Shown here piece after piece: positions 33,427 to 42,879 of a stretch of 64,000 nt of DNA; the first letter of the stretch is position 1; each line of letters begins with the position of its first letter. The stretch comes from Chitinophaga sp. HK235 (GTDB taxonomy: Bacteria; Bacteroidota; Bacteroidia; Chitinophagales; Chitinophagaceae). A program made the position numbers and the translations under genes. The stretch spans positions 7,810,501 to 7,874,500 of the forward strand of contig NZ_CP073766.1 of assembly GCF_018255755.1 (NCBI RefSeq), in the 5' to 3' direction. Under the pieces are notes generated by a model that saw nothing but the letters and a program-made list of their open reading frames with translations, was not told the DNA's origin and made no database searches.

Positions 33427-34413
33427 TTATCTGGTTATATAACTTCTCCTGTAATGATTGCCGATATGCCCGCGGATATAGAATTTATACATTCTTCTCA
33501 GCGATTTCCTAAGCCGGTGGATGTCCTGCAACTCATGAAAAGTACCGTTGCATCCGGCATTTTGCAGCTGTGCCGCTACTTTTTCCAGTGCCAGTATATA
33601 GGGTTTGTAGACGATCTTCAGGTTATGCTCCGTTAATCTGTAATGTCCCAGGAAACAGCCATTGGCAATACAATACTTATAATCGTGGTAGTGATAAAAG
33701 ATCAGATCGAACTGCTTGCCACTGCTGGTTTCTATGCCAGTGACCATATTTTTATCTGCAGTAAATGAGTATTGCTGCACGTTCCAGGGAGCGACGCCAC
33801 CGCCGGTGTGATTGAGTTCATGTATACAATCATAGCGTGTTGTCCAGCTATCCAGGTATTTCTGGTCCCCGAATTTACCATCTTCAAAACGGGCGTAGCA
33901 CCATTCAAAACAGTCTTCTTTCCAGTCAGTGAGTACTTTGCGGCCCGCAGCATTGTTTTTAAAGGCAACGAATTGTACGCAGTATTTCCCGCTGGTAGCG
34001 GCCTGGTCGTACTCCGGTGTATAGCGGTGTTCGGTAATAAGCACTGACTGCTGTCCCATTTCTTCCAGCAGTACGGCGGGATTTTTATAAAACAGCAGGT
34101 CTGCATCAATATAGGTACAGGAAGGCAGTTGGTAGGTATCCAGACAGTATTCAATGGTGGCAGGTGTACATGTCCAGCAGTATTCGCCTGGTGTGCGGGT
34201 TTCCTTTATCTGTAATAATCTTTCATCTTCAAAAGAGGACAGCGGAATGATGGTGGCTTTAGATAACCGCAGTGTTTGCAGTGTCTGGCAGGCCTGATCA
34301 TCAAAGGCAAAAATATACAGATGAAAGTCCGGGCAGGTGGCTTCCAGCGAATTGTACATGGCTACACCCCGTGTCAGGTATAATGAGTTGAAAAGTGTAC
34401 AAAAGTTGAGCAT
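33427..34413 (-). CDS. GT8-like / nucleotide-diphospho-sugar glycosyltransferase
   Basis: The 328-residue protein begins NFCTLFNSLYLTRGVAMYNSLE, the opening of GT8-type retaining transferases. A DxD in YIDADLLFYKNPAVLLEEM and a later conserved acidic-aromatic stretch (KFGDQKYLDSW) with GGGVAPWNV follow; these are known features of the family's metal- and sugar-binding sites. The basic C-terminus (RLRKSLRRMYKFY) may bind the membrane surface. It follows the next glycosyltransferase on the same strand by 24 nt. Confidence 0.8.
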   Translation of the reverse strand: MLNFCTLFNSLYLTRGVAMYNSLEATCPDFHLYIFAFDDQACQTLQTLRLSKATIIPLSSFEDERLLQIKETRTPGEYCWTCTPATIEYCLDTYQLPSCTYIDADLLFYKNPAVLLEEMGQQSVLITEHRYTPEYDQAATSGKYCVQFVAFKNNAAGRKVLTDWKEDCFEWCYARFEDGKFGDQKYLDSWTTRYDCIHELNHTGGGVAPWNVQQYSFTADKNMVTGIETSSGKQFDLIFYHYHDYKYCIANGCFLGHYRLTEHNLKIVYKPYILALEKVAAQLQNAGCNGTFHELQDIHRLRKSLRRMYKFYIRGHIGNHYRRSYITR

Positions 34414-34437
34414 GTTTGACTGATCTTCGTTTTACTG

Positions 34438-35358
34438 CTAGATGCCTTTAATCAGGTACTTTACCCAGCGTTTGAAACGCCTACGTTTCCGTTTGAAAAA
34501 AGAGTAATTATTATAGAGGCGGGTAAAGAATTCCCTGAAGGCTACATAGCCGGCCCGGCTTTGTTCTACCGGAATATCCAGGATGGGTATGGGTTCCATG
34601 CTGACAGTCTGGTCGTAGCTGTTTGTTTGTCCGCTATTGGTACCGGAATTATCCATGCCGATATTTCTTGCCATGGATTTGCCGGGATACAGTGTGTATT
34701 TGTCTTTCAGATAAGCAGATGCCAGCCAGCGAATGGCCCAGGAGTCGTTTTTGCCCTCAATCTGGTCTCTGAGCATCTGGGTATAAGGATAGGCACCATC
34801 AAAATCGAATTTGAAAGTAAGCCTGCGTTGTTCCAGTTCATGCAGCAACTTCCGTCCATCCGGTTCATACATGTCCCAGGCCCGTTTCCAGGTACCCCAG
34901 ATACAGCAGTCAGCTCCTTTGAGGAAAAAGTTGGCAGGCACTTTCTTCCTTACCGGATAGAGAAACGCACATACACAAGCTACTTTATCATTGTTTTCAT
35001 AATGATCCAGCGCATCATTCATAAACCGGAGGAAATAAGGGGATACCAGCAGGTCATCATCCATCTGAATGATTTTACCATGCTTGTTTACCACCATGGT
35101 AACGCCAGTGGTGATACTGGCTGCCAGTCCTATGTTCTGCTGTTGTTCTATCACTGTTACGGATGCAAAGCCGGTAACTGTATGGACATATTCCCTTACA
35201 GCCTTTACCATGTCCTTGTCTTTGTCTGCTTTGGCCCCGTCACTGAAAATGTAGAGATCTGTGCGTGGTGCTTCCGCATTTTTCAACAATGATTCTATTG
35301 TTTGTTGAGCATGGTCGGGCCGGTTATAAACAAATATGGCCACAGGAGCTAATGACAT
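34438..35358 (-). CDS. GNT-I-like / family 2 glycosyltransferase
   Basis: The 306-residue protein opens with PVAIFVYNRPDHAQQTIESLL and DLYIFSDGAKADKDKDMV, with a triple-Asp metal site in IIQMDDDLLVSPYFLRFMNDAL. CIWGTWKRAWDMYEPDG and DSWAIRWLASAYLKDKYTLYPGKSM are typical of bacterial transferases acting on capsule or LPS side chains. A strongly basic C-terminus (FFKRKRRRFKRWVKYL) suggests peripheral membrane binding. It is the first gene of a two-gene minus-strand unit with the GT8-like enzyme. Confidence 0.88.
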   Translation of the reverse strand: MSLAPVAIFVYNRPDHAQQTIESLLKNAEAPRTDLYIFSDGAKADKDKDMVKAVREYVHTVTGFASVTVIEQQQNIGLAASITTGVTMVVNKHGKIIQMDDDLLVSPYFLRFMNDALDHYENNDKVACVCAFLYPVRKKVPANFFLKGADCCIWGTWKRAWDMYEPDGRKLLHELEQRRLTFKFDFDGAYPYTQMLRDQIEGKNDSWAIRWLASAYLKDKYTLYPGKSMARNIGMDNSGTNSGQTNSYDQTVSMEPIPILDIPVEQSRAGYVAFREFFTRLYNNYSFFKRKRRRFKRWVKYLIKGI

Positions 35359-35611
35359 TATCCGAAATAGTTTTATGGATGCGGAGATAAAGCGCCAAAT
35401 ATAGCTGTAATCTGACTAAAATCCTAATCTCAATAACTAATGACCAGATATTGAATCTAACATATATTATAAAAATAATGTATTATTTCATCTTGATATG
35501 TATGTAGACGATTTTCGATATCGGGCGTATTTTCTTCTGATGACTAATGAACACGGGGGATTCCCGGGACATATTATAATTTTTATGGTATAGTTTTATC
35601 CTATAATTCTG

Positions 35612-35619
35612 TACCTTCG
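35612..35619 (+). promoter_or_regulatory. -7 box before the third glycosyltransferase
   Basis: TACCTTCG matches TAnnTTYG, 7 nt before the ATG at 35627, implying a very short or absent leader. Confidence 0.4.
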
Positions 35620-35626
35620 CCGTCCT

Positions 35627-36730
35627 ATGCGAGAAACGTCTAACTGTGTAGATATTGTTATACCATCTTTCCGGCTGGGAGAGCGTTATCTGATTCCTTT
35701 AATAGAGCTGCCCAAACCTGAGGGGTGGACCTTTAATTATTTTATCATTGTAGATAATCCGGAAGTGAAACCTGGTCCGGCTATCAGCAAGCTGGCGGCG
35801 GACGGTGTTGTCAACCTGTTTATCAACTCTGAGAACCTGGGTGCCTCCGGCAGCAGGAATAAAGGTATTGATGCCGGTAAAGCTCCCTGGATATTGTTTC
35901 TGGACGATGATATTGTGGTAGAGAAAGATCTTTTGCATACCTATGTGGCGGCCATCCGCCAGCATCCTGATGCTATCGGATTTATAGGGCTGACTGATTT
36001 CCCGGCGCCTATTAATCACTTTACGGAGGCATTGGATGCATATGGCATTACAGCTGCTTTCCGTATTGCGAATGTTACCAGTGAATTTATGTGGGGAACC
36101 ACAGCGAATATGATGTTTAACCGTGCTGCGATGGGTGACCTGCGTTTTTCAGACGTTTTCTCCAAGAACGGCGGGGGAGAGGATATGGACCTGCCTGCAC
36201 GGATCTGTATACAGAACAACAAACGTTTCCTGACATTAAAAGAAGCCAAGGCAGTACATCCCTGGTGGAATGATGGCCGTCCGCACTATGACCGTAGTAT
36301 GCGTTACGGAGCAGGCACCGGGCATTTGCTGCCTCGTTTCAAAAGCTTTACCTGGTATGGGTTTCCTAATCCCATCGAATCACTGATATTGTTTATACTC
36401 ACCGCACCACTTATTATTTACTACCTGGGCTGGACCCAATGGCTGATCCTCATTGCAGCGGTATTTGTTTTTGACCTTATCCTGAACTATGCCAAATCGG
36501 TGCAGAAAGGTTTTACTTCTCCTGTGGTGGCATATTATGTAACGAGGTTGAGATGGAGCACTGAATGGGGCACACTGATAACCGGTTTACGAAAACAGGG
36601 AGTGCCGGCTTTCATGCAACGTATCAATGCTGACTTTTCAAGACCGCATCATTTCCGGCTGAACCGCTGGCGGATTACCAAGTTTGTCATGTTTGCGCTG
36701 CTGGTGGGCGTGCTTATCTGGTGCAGATAA
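35627..36730 (+). CDS. Family 2 glycosyltransferase with C-terminal membrane segments
   Basis: This 367-residue enzyme has an N-terminal GT-A domain: VDIVIPSFRLGERYLI, NLGASGSRNKGID, the metal site ILFLDDDIVVEKDL and the later GGGEDMDLPARI. Two transmembrane segments follow (SLILFILTAPLIIYYLG and WLILIAAVFVFDLIL) and a third hydrophobic run ends the protein. It should act at the cytoplasmic face on a membrane-linked acceptor. Single gene, promoter immediately upstream. Confidence 0.9.
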   Translation: MRETSNCVDIVIPSFRLGERYLIPLIELPKPEGWTFNYFIIVDNPEVKPGPAISKLAADGVVNLFINSENLGASGSRNKGIDAGKAPWILFLDDDIVVEKDLLHTYVAAIRQHPDAIGFIGLTDFPAPINHFTEALDAYGITAAFRIANVTSEFMWGTTANMMFNRAAMGDLRFSDVFSKNGGGEDMDLPARICIQNNKRFLTLKEAKAVHPWWNDGRPHYDRSMRYGAGTGHLLPRFKSFTWYGFPNPIESLILFILTAPLIIYYLGWTQWLILIAAVFVFDLILNYAKSVQKGFTSPVVAYYVTRLRWSTEWGTLITGLRKQGVPAFMQRINADFSRPHHFRLNRWRITKFVMFALLVGVLIWCR

Positions 36731-36804
36731 TGGCTTGTGGCTGAACCGCATGGCTGGAAGTATAAAAATGTATTAATTTAGTTCGTCCGTAAATATATCC
36801 ATGC

Positions 36805-37548
36805 ATGGCCGACAACGATATTATCATCAGTATCATTATCGCTACCTATAATGCTGAGAAGCAGCTACCTGGCTGTCTTCGTTCTATTACTGCGCAGTCT
36901 TTCAAAGGCATTGAAATAGTGGTGATAGATGGAGGTAGTACAGACAATACCTTGTCTATACTGAAAAATTATACTGGTAGTTTTCCGCTTAACTGGGTCA
37001 GTGAGCCAGATAAGGGGATATATGATGCCCTGAACAAGGGCACCAGATTGGCAAAAGGAAAGTGGTTACACTTTCTGGGTGCAGATGACCGGTTGTTACC
37101 GGGATTCAGTGAAATGGCCGCACAGGTGAAAGAGGAAAACGCAGTTTATTACGGTATCAGCAAAGAATACTATACAGGTCAGCGTCCCAACTACAATGTA
37201 TTAACCGGTCATTTCTCAAAATACAGACTGGCGCAGGAATGTATGAACCATCAGGCTATTGTTTACCCGGCGCTGGTATTCAGGAAATACAGTTATAATC
37301 TGCGTTATAAAGTGTTTGCCGATTATGATGTTAATATCAGAGTGTGGGGCGACCGTCAGTTTAAGAAATGTTATTACCCTATTCCTGTTGTCAGCTACAA
37401 TATGAACGGATTCTCGTCTGCTACCCGGGACGAACTGTTTAAGCAGGATAAACCCGGTATCATTAAAGAGGGTATGGGTTGGATTATTTATCTCCGTTTT
37501 CTGTACAAGCGGTATAAGAAAAGAAAGGCCGGGGTATTGGATTTTTAA
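36805..37548 (+). CDS. Family 2 glycosyltransferase
   Basis: This 247-residue protein has IISIIIATYNAEKQLPGCLRSI, VVIDGGSTDNTLSIL, EPDKGIYDALNKGTRLAKGKW and LHFLGADDRLLPG, the standard pattern of small GT2 enzymes that extend O-antigen or exopolysaccharide repeats. FADYDVNIRVWGDRQFKKCYYP near the C-terminus is the acceptor-side region. It is followed by an inverted repeat and then the convergent ABC exporter. Confidence 0.92.
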   Translation: MADNDIIISIIIATYNAEKQLPGCLRSITAQSFKGIEIVVIDGGSTDNTLSILKNYTGSFPLNWVSEPDKGIYDALNKGTRLAKGKWLHFLGADDRLLPGFSEMAAQVKEENAVYYGISKEYYTGQRPNYNVLTGHFSKYRLAQECMNHQAIVYPALVFRKYSYNLRYKVFADYDVNIRVWGDRQFKKCYYPIPVVSYNMNGFSSATRDELFKQDKPGIIKEGMGWIIYLRFLYKRYKKRKAGVLDF

Positions 37549-37553
37549 GTAGC

Positions 37554-37591
37554 AGGCTTCAAAATCAATCCAATGGCTGATTTTGAAGCCT
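37554..37591. terminator. Hairpin between convergent glycosyltransferase and ABC exporter genes
   Basis: AGGCTTCAAAATCA and TGATTTTGAAGCCT form a perfect 14-bp stem with a 10-nt loop. No T-run follows, so it is a likely but unproven terminator. Confidence 0.6.
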
Positions 37592-37607
37592 GGCTCATTA
37601 CATTGCG

Positions 37608-39449
37608 TTATTTTTCAACTACTGTTTCTTCCTTGTTGGCAGCAAATGTCTGCATATCAATCAGTTTTTTATACAGTCCGTTTTGGCCCATCAGTTCCAG
37701 GTGAGAGCCTTGTTCCGCAATTTGACCATCTTCCAGTACAACGATCAGATCGGCGTTCTGGATGGTGCTGAGGCGGTGTGCGATCACGAGGGAGGTGCGG
37801 TTCTTCATCAGGTTGTTGAGAGCGTCCTGTACCATTTTTTCGGATTCTGTATCCAGTGCGGAGGTCGCTTCGTCCAGCAGCATCAGCGGCGGGTTGTTGA
37901 GTACAGCACGGGCGATACAGATACGTTGTCTTTGTCCACCGGAGAGCCTGGAGCCTTTATCGCCGATATTGGTCTGGTAGCCATCAGCGGTACTCATGAT
38001 AAAATCGTGTGCATTGGCGATTCTGGCGGCAGCTTCCACATCGGCGTGGGAAACATCGGGTTTACCAAAGGCAATATTGTTGAAGATAGAATCATTAAAG
38101 AGAATGGAGTCCTGGTTGACGATGCCCATGAGTGACCGGAGAGACTCGATGGTTACGTTTTTAATGTGGTGGCCGTCGATGAGGATGTCACCGGATTTGG
38201 GCTGGATAAAGCGGGGGATCAGGTCCATGAGGGTGGACTTACCACCACCGGAAGGGCCTACCAGTGCGATCGTTTTACCTTTTGGTATTGTCAGGTTTAT
38301 TTTTTTCAGTATTTCTTTTTCGCTGTAGGCAAAAGTTACATCTCTGAATTCAATATTTTTCTCAAAGTCGGTGAGGGCCACAGCGTTGGGAGCATTGACG
38401 ATGTTAGGTTTCTCATCGATGAGCTCCAGTACACGTTCACCGGCCGCAATACCAGAGTGGATATTGGTAAAGGAAGCGGAGATGGCTTTAGCGGGGCGCA
38501 TGATTTGTGAGAACAGCGCGATGTAGGCAATGAAAGCAGCCGCGCTGAGGTCGCCTTGGTTAGCGAGTACCAGGGTACCGCCGTATAAAACGATACCAGC
38601 CACCATAAACACACCGAGGGTTTCGGAGACGGGGGAGGCCAGCTGCTGTCTTTTAGCCATGGCGCGTGCAATCTTTGAGTAGCGGAGGTTTTCGTTGTTG
38701 AAACGGTCCGTGATAAAATTCACCGCATTAAAGGCTTTGATGATACGGATACCATGGAGTGCTTCATCCAGGTAGCTGATCATAATTCCGTAGGTACGGT
38801 GCGATTCCACCGCATGTTCCTTAAGGCGCTTTACGATTCTGGAGATGATTAAACCGGCCACCGGTATTACCAGCATGGATACCAGGGTCAGTTTATAGGA
38901 AATGATAAAGAGCATTATCAGGTACGTAAGAAAGGTAACAGGCTCTTTAAAAATCACCTGGAGGGTACCGGTAACGGAGTATTGCACGGTTTGCACGTCG
39001 GATGCTATTTTGGAGATGATATCCCCTTTTCTTTCATTGCTGAAATAGCCAAGATCGAGGCCCATGACGTTGTTGAAAACGGACTTTCTCAGGTTGAGCA
39101 GGGTGTGGATACGGAGGCTTTCCATGGTTTTGTCCGCAAAATAGCGGAAGAGGTTACCCAGCAGTACAGATACCACGATACAGCCGCATACGAACTGGAG
39201 CGTTTGTACGGCGCCGTATTTATTAAAAACGAGGGTGGTATAGTAGTTAAAAACAGCGAAAATGTCAGCCCAGTTATCCGGTTTTACTGGAGTCCCTTTT
39301 ACATTAGCGAAGATGGTGGCCAGCAGTGGAGCCAGCAGCGCCAGGTTCAGCGTACTGAAGATAATGGACAACAGGGTGCAGATGATATAGGGGATGGCAA
39401 ATTTGTTAATAGGTTTCGCAAAAGCTAAAAGTCGGAAATACGTCTTCAT
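37608..39449 (-). CDS. ABC exporter, fused permease and ATPase (MsbA/lipid-flippase type)
   Basis: The 613-residue half-transporter has six transmembrane helices in the first 330 residues and a C-terminal ATPase domain. The ATPase carries Walker A GPSGGGKSTL, the Q-loop GIVNQDSILFN, signature LSGGQRQRICIARA, Walker B LMLLDEATSALD and H-loop IAHRLSTI. Proteins of this type flip lipid A or lipid-linked glycans, or export lipophilic compounds. Proximity to four glycosyltransferases favours a glycolipid role but does not prove it. A -7 box lies at 39466-39473. Confidence 0.92.
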   Translation of the reverse strand: MKTYFRLLAFAKPINKFAIPYIICTLLSIIFSTLNLALLAPLLATIFANVKGTPVKPDNWADIFAVFNYYTTLVFNKYGAVQTLQFVCGCIVVSVLLGNLFRYFADKTMESLRIHTLLNLRKSVFNNVMGLDLGYFSNERKGDIISKIASDVQTVQYSVTGTLQVIFKEPVTFLTYLIMLFIISYKLTLVSMLVIPVAGLIISRIVKRLKEHAVESHRTYGIMISYLDEALHGIRIIKAFNAVNFITDRFNNENLRYSKIARAMAKRQQLASPVSETLGVFMVAGIVLYGGTLVLANQGDLSAAAFIAYIALFSQIMRPAKAISASFTNIHSGIAAGERVLELIDEKPNIVNAPNAVALTDFEKNIEFRDVTFAYSEKEILKKINLTIPKGKTIALVGPSGGGKSTLMDLIPRFIQPKSGDILIDGHHIKNVTIESLRSLMGIVNQDSILFNDSIFNNIAFGKPDVSHADVEAAARIANAHDFIMSTADGYQTNIGDKGSRLSGGQRQRICIARAVLNNPPLMLLDEATSALDTESEKMVQDALNNLMKNRTSLVIAHRLSTIQNADLIVVLEDGQIAEQGSHLELMGQNGLYKKLIDMQTFAANKEETVVEK

Positions 39450-39465
39450 ATCACTGTAAAATACT

Positions 39466-39473
39466 CGAAATTA
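39466..39473 (-). promoter_or_regulatory. -7 box for the ABC exporter
   Basis: Minus-strand TAATTTCG matches TAnnTTYG, 16 nt before the ATG at 39449. Confidence 0.45.
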
Positions 39474-39490
39474 TAATTAATTCATCTCCA

Positions 39491-39526
39491 TAAAAAAGCC
39501 GCATCAAAGCAAAGCTGATGCGGCTT
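39491..39526 (-). terminator. Intrinsic terminator of the upstream minus-strand gene
   Basis: AAGCCGCATCA and TGATGCGGCTT form an 11-bp stem (39496-39526), followed on the minus strand by TTTTTTATGG. Confidence 0.85.
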
Positions 39527-39657
39527 CTCTCATAGCGGGCGAAGTTAGATCTTTTAGTGTAATTGGCAAAGTATTTAGCATAAATCGTTATGTTAAAAGA
39601 AGGTCAGGTCCTGCAGGAATTTGATCGGCTCCTGTTTTTTCTGTATGCGCAGGGGGC

Positions 39658-40929
39658 TTAGATCCGGGTGAACACAAACCCTGAGGTATCCACCTTGTTC
39701 TGATGTAACAGTTGATTCAGGGCTGTTACTGCATCTTTAAATGCCACTTCATTCATGCCATGTTTGACTTTACCGGTCAGGTAGAGGTAAAATGCAGGAC
39801 GCAGCCTCACCTGGCTGAGCATCACATTTACCGCGGGAATGCTGTGGCGGATGGCATGGACTATATTGCCGGTATCTTTGAGCCGTACGTTCCAGCTCAT
39901 GTCAAACACCGGGTAGCTGCTCAGGTTTGTTGTGTCATCGGATTTCAGGTAGCCTGGCCGGATATGTTGTGACGGATCATACGTCCGCAGAAAAAACTGG
40001 CGGGCAGCGGTGTCGGGCCGCATCCGGCGGACGGAGCTGTCACCGCTGATAATGAAGATGTCCAGCTGGGCTGAATCGGGATTGTCGAGAATGGCGGTCA
40101 TGTCTTTAATGGCAGCCAGGTGTTCAAACAGATCTATATTGAGTGGATTGCCGGTGTGGATATAAGGGAACAGTTTTATCGTAGCTGCGTGGTCGTTGGT
40201 ATACAGGAAAGCGCCGCCTTCCTGTACCAGTCTTTGGGCCACCAGCTGGTCTATTTGTTTTTTACGGTCGTAGAAAATTTGTTCCGATGCGGTTTTCATA
40301 CTGCGGACCTGGCTGCTGTGCCGGAATTGTGGAAGGCAGGCCCGGACTAGCAGTACAAGGCCGAATATCGCTGAGATACCGATGAGCAGGCCGGTGTGGC
40401 TGCTGCGGGTATTGTTGATCTGGTGCAGTTGAGTGGCTGGCACTGCGGGTGTATCGTTTGTTTTGGGCTTTTTTTTCTCCTGTCGCTGGAGCCGTTGTTC
40501 CAGCTCCTGCAGGAAGTTTTGGAAATCGGAGACTTCTTCCGGTGTATTCTGAATCAGGGCGCGGCTGCTTCTCAGCATGGACCAGGACACTTTCCTTTTT
40601 TCGAGGTGTAGTTTGATAGCTGTATTGCCAGCCATCCATGGACTGGATATTTTCCTGATTTCCGAAAAATATATTACACCATATAAGGCTGACTCGATCT
40701 GGTCGTGATAGAGGGTGATCGTTTCTTTTCTCCACATCCATTTTATGGTCAGGATTATGGAAGCCAGAAAGATAACAAGTATTGTTATCATCAGCAGGGT
40801 GAAGTTGACTTTCAGTATAAGGCCGGTAAGTATTAAAGCAAGGGTACCCAGGGCTATCAGCACCGCGCTCCAGGCGCCTCTTTTCTGGTCTCCGATAGTA
40901 AAATGCCAGGTCAGGGGAGATTGCATCAT
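39658..40929 (-). CDS. Membrane protein of unknown function with a PH-like N-terminal region
   Basis: I do not recognise this 423-residue protein. Two transmembrane segments occur near the start (AWSAVLIALGTLALILTGLI and LLMITILVIFLASIILTI) and a third at about residue 180 (TGLLIGISAIFGLVLLVRAC). Between them lies a cytosolic beta-rich region (ETITLYHDQIESALYGVIYFSEIRKI, AIKLHLEKRKVSW) resembling bacterial PH-like domains, then a Gln/Glu/Lys-rich linker. The last 220 residues are soluble, presumably outside the cytosol, with no identifiable motif. Single gene ended by the terminator at 39496-39526. Confidence 0.65.
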   Translation of the reverse strand: MMQSPLTWHFTIGDQKRGAWSAVLIALGTLALILTGLILKVNFTLLMITILVIFLASIILTIKWMWRKETITLYHDQIESALYGVIYFSEIRKISSPWMAGNTAIKLHLEKRKVSWSMLRSSRALIQNTPEEVSDFQNFLQELEQRLQRQEKKKPKTNDTPAVPATQLHQINNTRSSHTGLLIGISAIFGLVLLVRACLPQFRHSSQVRSMKTASEQIFYDRKKQIDQLVAQRLVQEGGAFLYTNDHAATIKLFPYIHTGNPLNIDLFEHLAAIKDMTAILDNPDSAQLDIFIISGDSSVRRMRPDTAARQFFLRTYDPSQHIRPGYLKSDDTTNLSSYPVFDMSWNVRLKDTGNIVHAIRHSIPAVNVMLSQVRLRPAFYLYLTGKVKHGMNEVAFKDAVTALNQLLHQNKVDTSGFVFTRI

Positions 40930-40968
40930 CTGTCGAAGGTACTTTTTTTAGTGGATTTTCTCAGGAAG

Positions 40969-41006
40969 GGCTGTCACGTAAAGCACATCTGCTTTACGTG
41001 ACAGCC
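40969..41006. terminator. Perfect 17-bp hairpin at the sulfatase 3' end
   Basis: GGCTGTCACGTAAAGCA and TGCTTTACGTGACAGCC pair perfectly around a CATC loop, beginning 5 nt after the sulfatase stop. No T-run follows on the minus strand, so it may stabilise the 3' end rather than terminate by the classical route. Confidence 0.6.
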
Positions 41007-41011
41007 GATGG

Positions 41012-42535
41012 TTAGCGGGATTCGAGTATTTTCAGTGCTTCCTCGTCTTTGTATTGGAGGATCAGTTTTTTCAGCGTTGCTTTCAGGTTGGCCGTAATTT
41101 GTTCAGTGCCTTTGTTGCCGTAGATATTATTCACCTGATGCGGATCTTTTTTCAGGTCGTATAGTTCCCAGGAATCACCGGCACCATAGAAACGGATAAG
41201 CGTATACTGTTCGGTACGTACACCGAAATGCGGATATACGTGATGGGGTTCGGGAAACTCGTAGTAGTGATAATAAGCAGCCTTGCGCCAGGACACTTTG
41301 TCTGTATTGGGCTGCAGGAGCGGGAGGAAAGAGGCGCCTTGTATATCTGCAGGTACCTTAACACCGGCGATCTGCAGGATGGTAGGTGCCCAGTCTATAT
41401 TCAGCATCAGCTGGTTGACTGTACTGCCAGGTTTGGTGACGCCAGGATATTTAATGATAAAAGGAGTGCGAAGGGATTCTTCATACATAAAACGTTTATC
41501 AAACCAACCATGTTCTCCCATATAAAATCCCTGGTCGGAAGCATAAATAACGATTGTGTTGTCGGCCAATCCGTTTTTATCGAGGTAATCGAGCAGGGCG
41601 CCGATGTTGCGGTCCAGTGAGCGGGCGGTAGAGAGGTAGTCTTTCAGGTAGCGCTGGTACTTCCATTCCACCAATGCGTCGCCACTGAGTTTTTTCTCAT
41701 CGAACTCTTTGCTGATTTTATCTTCGTAATAAGCCTGGTACACTTTTTTTTGTTCCGGTGTAAACCGGCCATAGATACCTTTTTCGTAGTTGGCATGTAC
41801 TTTCAGATCTTCTTTCAGGCGCATGGTTTTGTCGATGGTCATGTCCTGGTTTTGAGCGGCTGTTCTGTTTTTATAGTCATCCCGGAAGGTAGGTGGTAGC
41901 GGGAAGGTTTTGTTGTCGTAGGCGCCGAGGTCCTGCAGATCAGGCAGCCATTCGCGGTGGGTGGCTTTTTCACCTACTACCAGGAAGAAAGGTTTGGAGG
42001 TATCGCGGTGATTGAGCCAGTCAACCGAAAACTGTGTGATGATATTGGTCACATATCCTTCTACTTTTGTAGTATCGGTTGGACTGATAAAGTCAGGATT
42101 GTAGTACTGGCCCTGATTGTTGAGGATACGCCAGAAGTCGAAGCCCTCGGGAAGATTACCCAGATGCCATTTGCCTATCCATGCTGTCTGATATCCGTTT
42201 TGTTGCAACAGTTTCGGAAAGAGCTGCTGGCCCACGTTGAATTTTTTTTCATTAAGCGTGTATCCGTTGACGTGACTATACTTTCCTGTCAGCAATGTGG
42301 CCCTACTAGGGCCGCAGATGGAATTGGTGACCAGTGCATTTTTAAATAACGTACCCTGGCGGGCAATCCGGTCGATGTTAGGTGTTTGAGCCAATGTACT
42401 GCCATAAGCGCTGATAGTCTGATAGGCATGATCATCAGAGAAGATGAAGATGATGTTGGGCTGTTTTTTCTGTCCGAAGCTGGTATTGGCGATGAGAGCC
42501 AGCAGCAGCCAGGAAAGGCGTTTCATTGTTTTCAT
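41012..42535 (-). CDS. Exported sulfatase (S1 family)
   Basis: The 507-residue enzyme has a signal peptide ending TSFGQ. Metal ligands lie in IIFIFSDDH (D34, D35) and the formylglycine site is C74 in SICGPSRATLLTG, the Cys-type motif CxPSR that needs maturation by an anSME or FGE. GKWHLG, ASDQGFYMGEHGWFDKRFMYEESLRTPFI and the C-terminal WELYDLKKDPHQVNNI follow the family. It is expected in the periplasm, removing sulfate from a glycan or small ester. No sulfatase-maturing enzyme or glycan-binding genes lie next to it. Confidence 0.93.
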   Translation of the reverse strand: MKTMKRLSWLLLALIANTSFGQKKQPNIIFIFSDDHAYQTISAYGSTLAQTPNIDRIARQGTLFKNALVTNSICGPSRATLLTGKYSHVNGYTLNEKKFNVGQQLFPKLLQQNGYQTAWIGKWHLGNLPEGFDFWRILNNQGQYYNPDFISPTDTTKVEGYVTNIITQFSVDWLNHRDTSKPFFLVVGEKATHREWLPDLQDLGAYDNKTFPLPPTFRDDYKNRTAAQNQDMTIDKTMRLKEDLKVHANYEKGIYGRFTPEQKKVYQAYYEDKISKEFDEKKLSGDALVEWKYQRYLKDYLSTARSLDRNIGALLDYLDKNGLADNTIVIYASDQGFYMGEHGWFDKRFMYEESLRTPFIIKYPGVTKPGSTVNQLMLNIDWAPTILQIAGVKVPADIQGASFLPLLQPNTDKVSWRKAAYYHYYEFPEPHHVYPHFGVRTEQYTLIRFYGAGDSWELYDLKKDPHQVNNIYGNKGTEQITANLKATLKKLILQYKDEEALKILESR

Positions 42536-42879
42536 ACTGTTGTTGTAATGATGGATTAGGACGCGGTGGGAGATAAAGATATCTATTATTTGGTATGGTA
42601 GGTAATATTATGATTTATTGATATTTTGCAGGGTGGGTTTATCAAAGAGGATTGTAATGTGATGAAGGAGGGATGAATGAATATATCGTTTATGAAGATG
42701 ACAGATGATATGAAAGCTATCGGCTATGATAATTCCTGATATAGTATACATAAATGAAACTGGTTACGGCATTTATTAAACCAAAAGATTAGCCCCTGGA
42801 CTGTGTTGCACAGCTTCATCTTCCTGTTGAGTTAAAGGTTTCGGATACTGGTCATTTTTACATTCATACCGGATGTAAG
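42536..42879. other. Intergenic stretch upstream of the sulfatase
   Basis: No clear promoter or structure. From about 42798 the frame that later becomes the 42880 ORF is already open and looks coding, but has no start codon. Confidence 0.4.
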
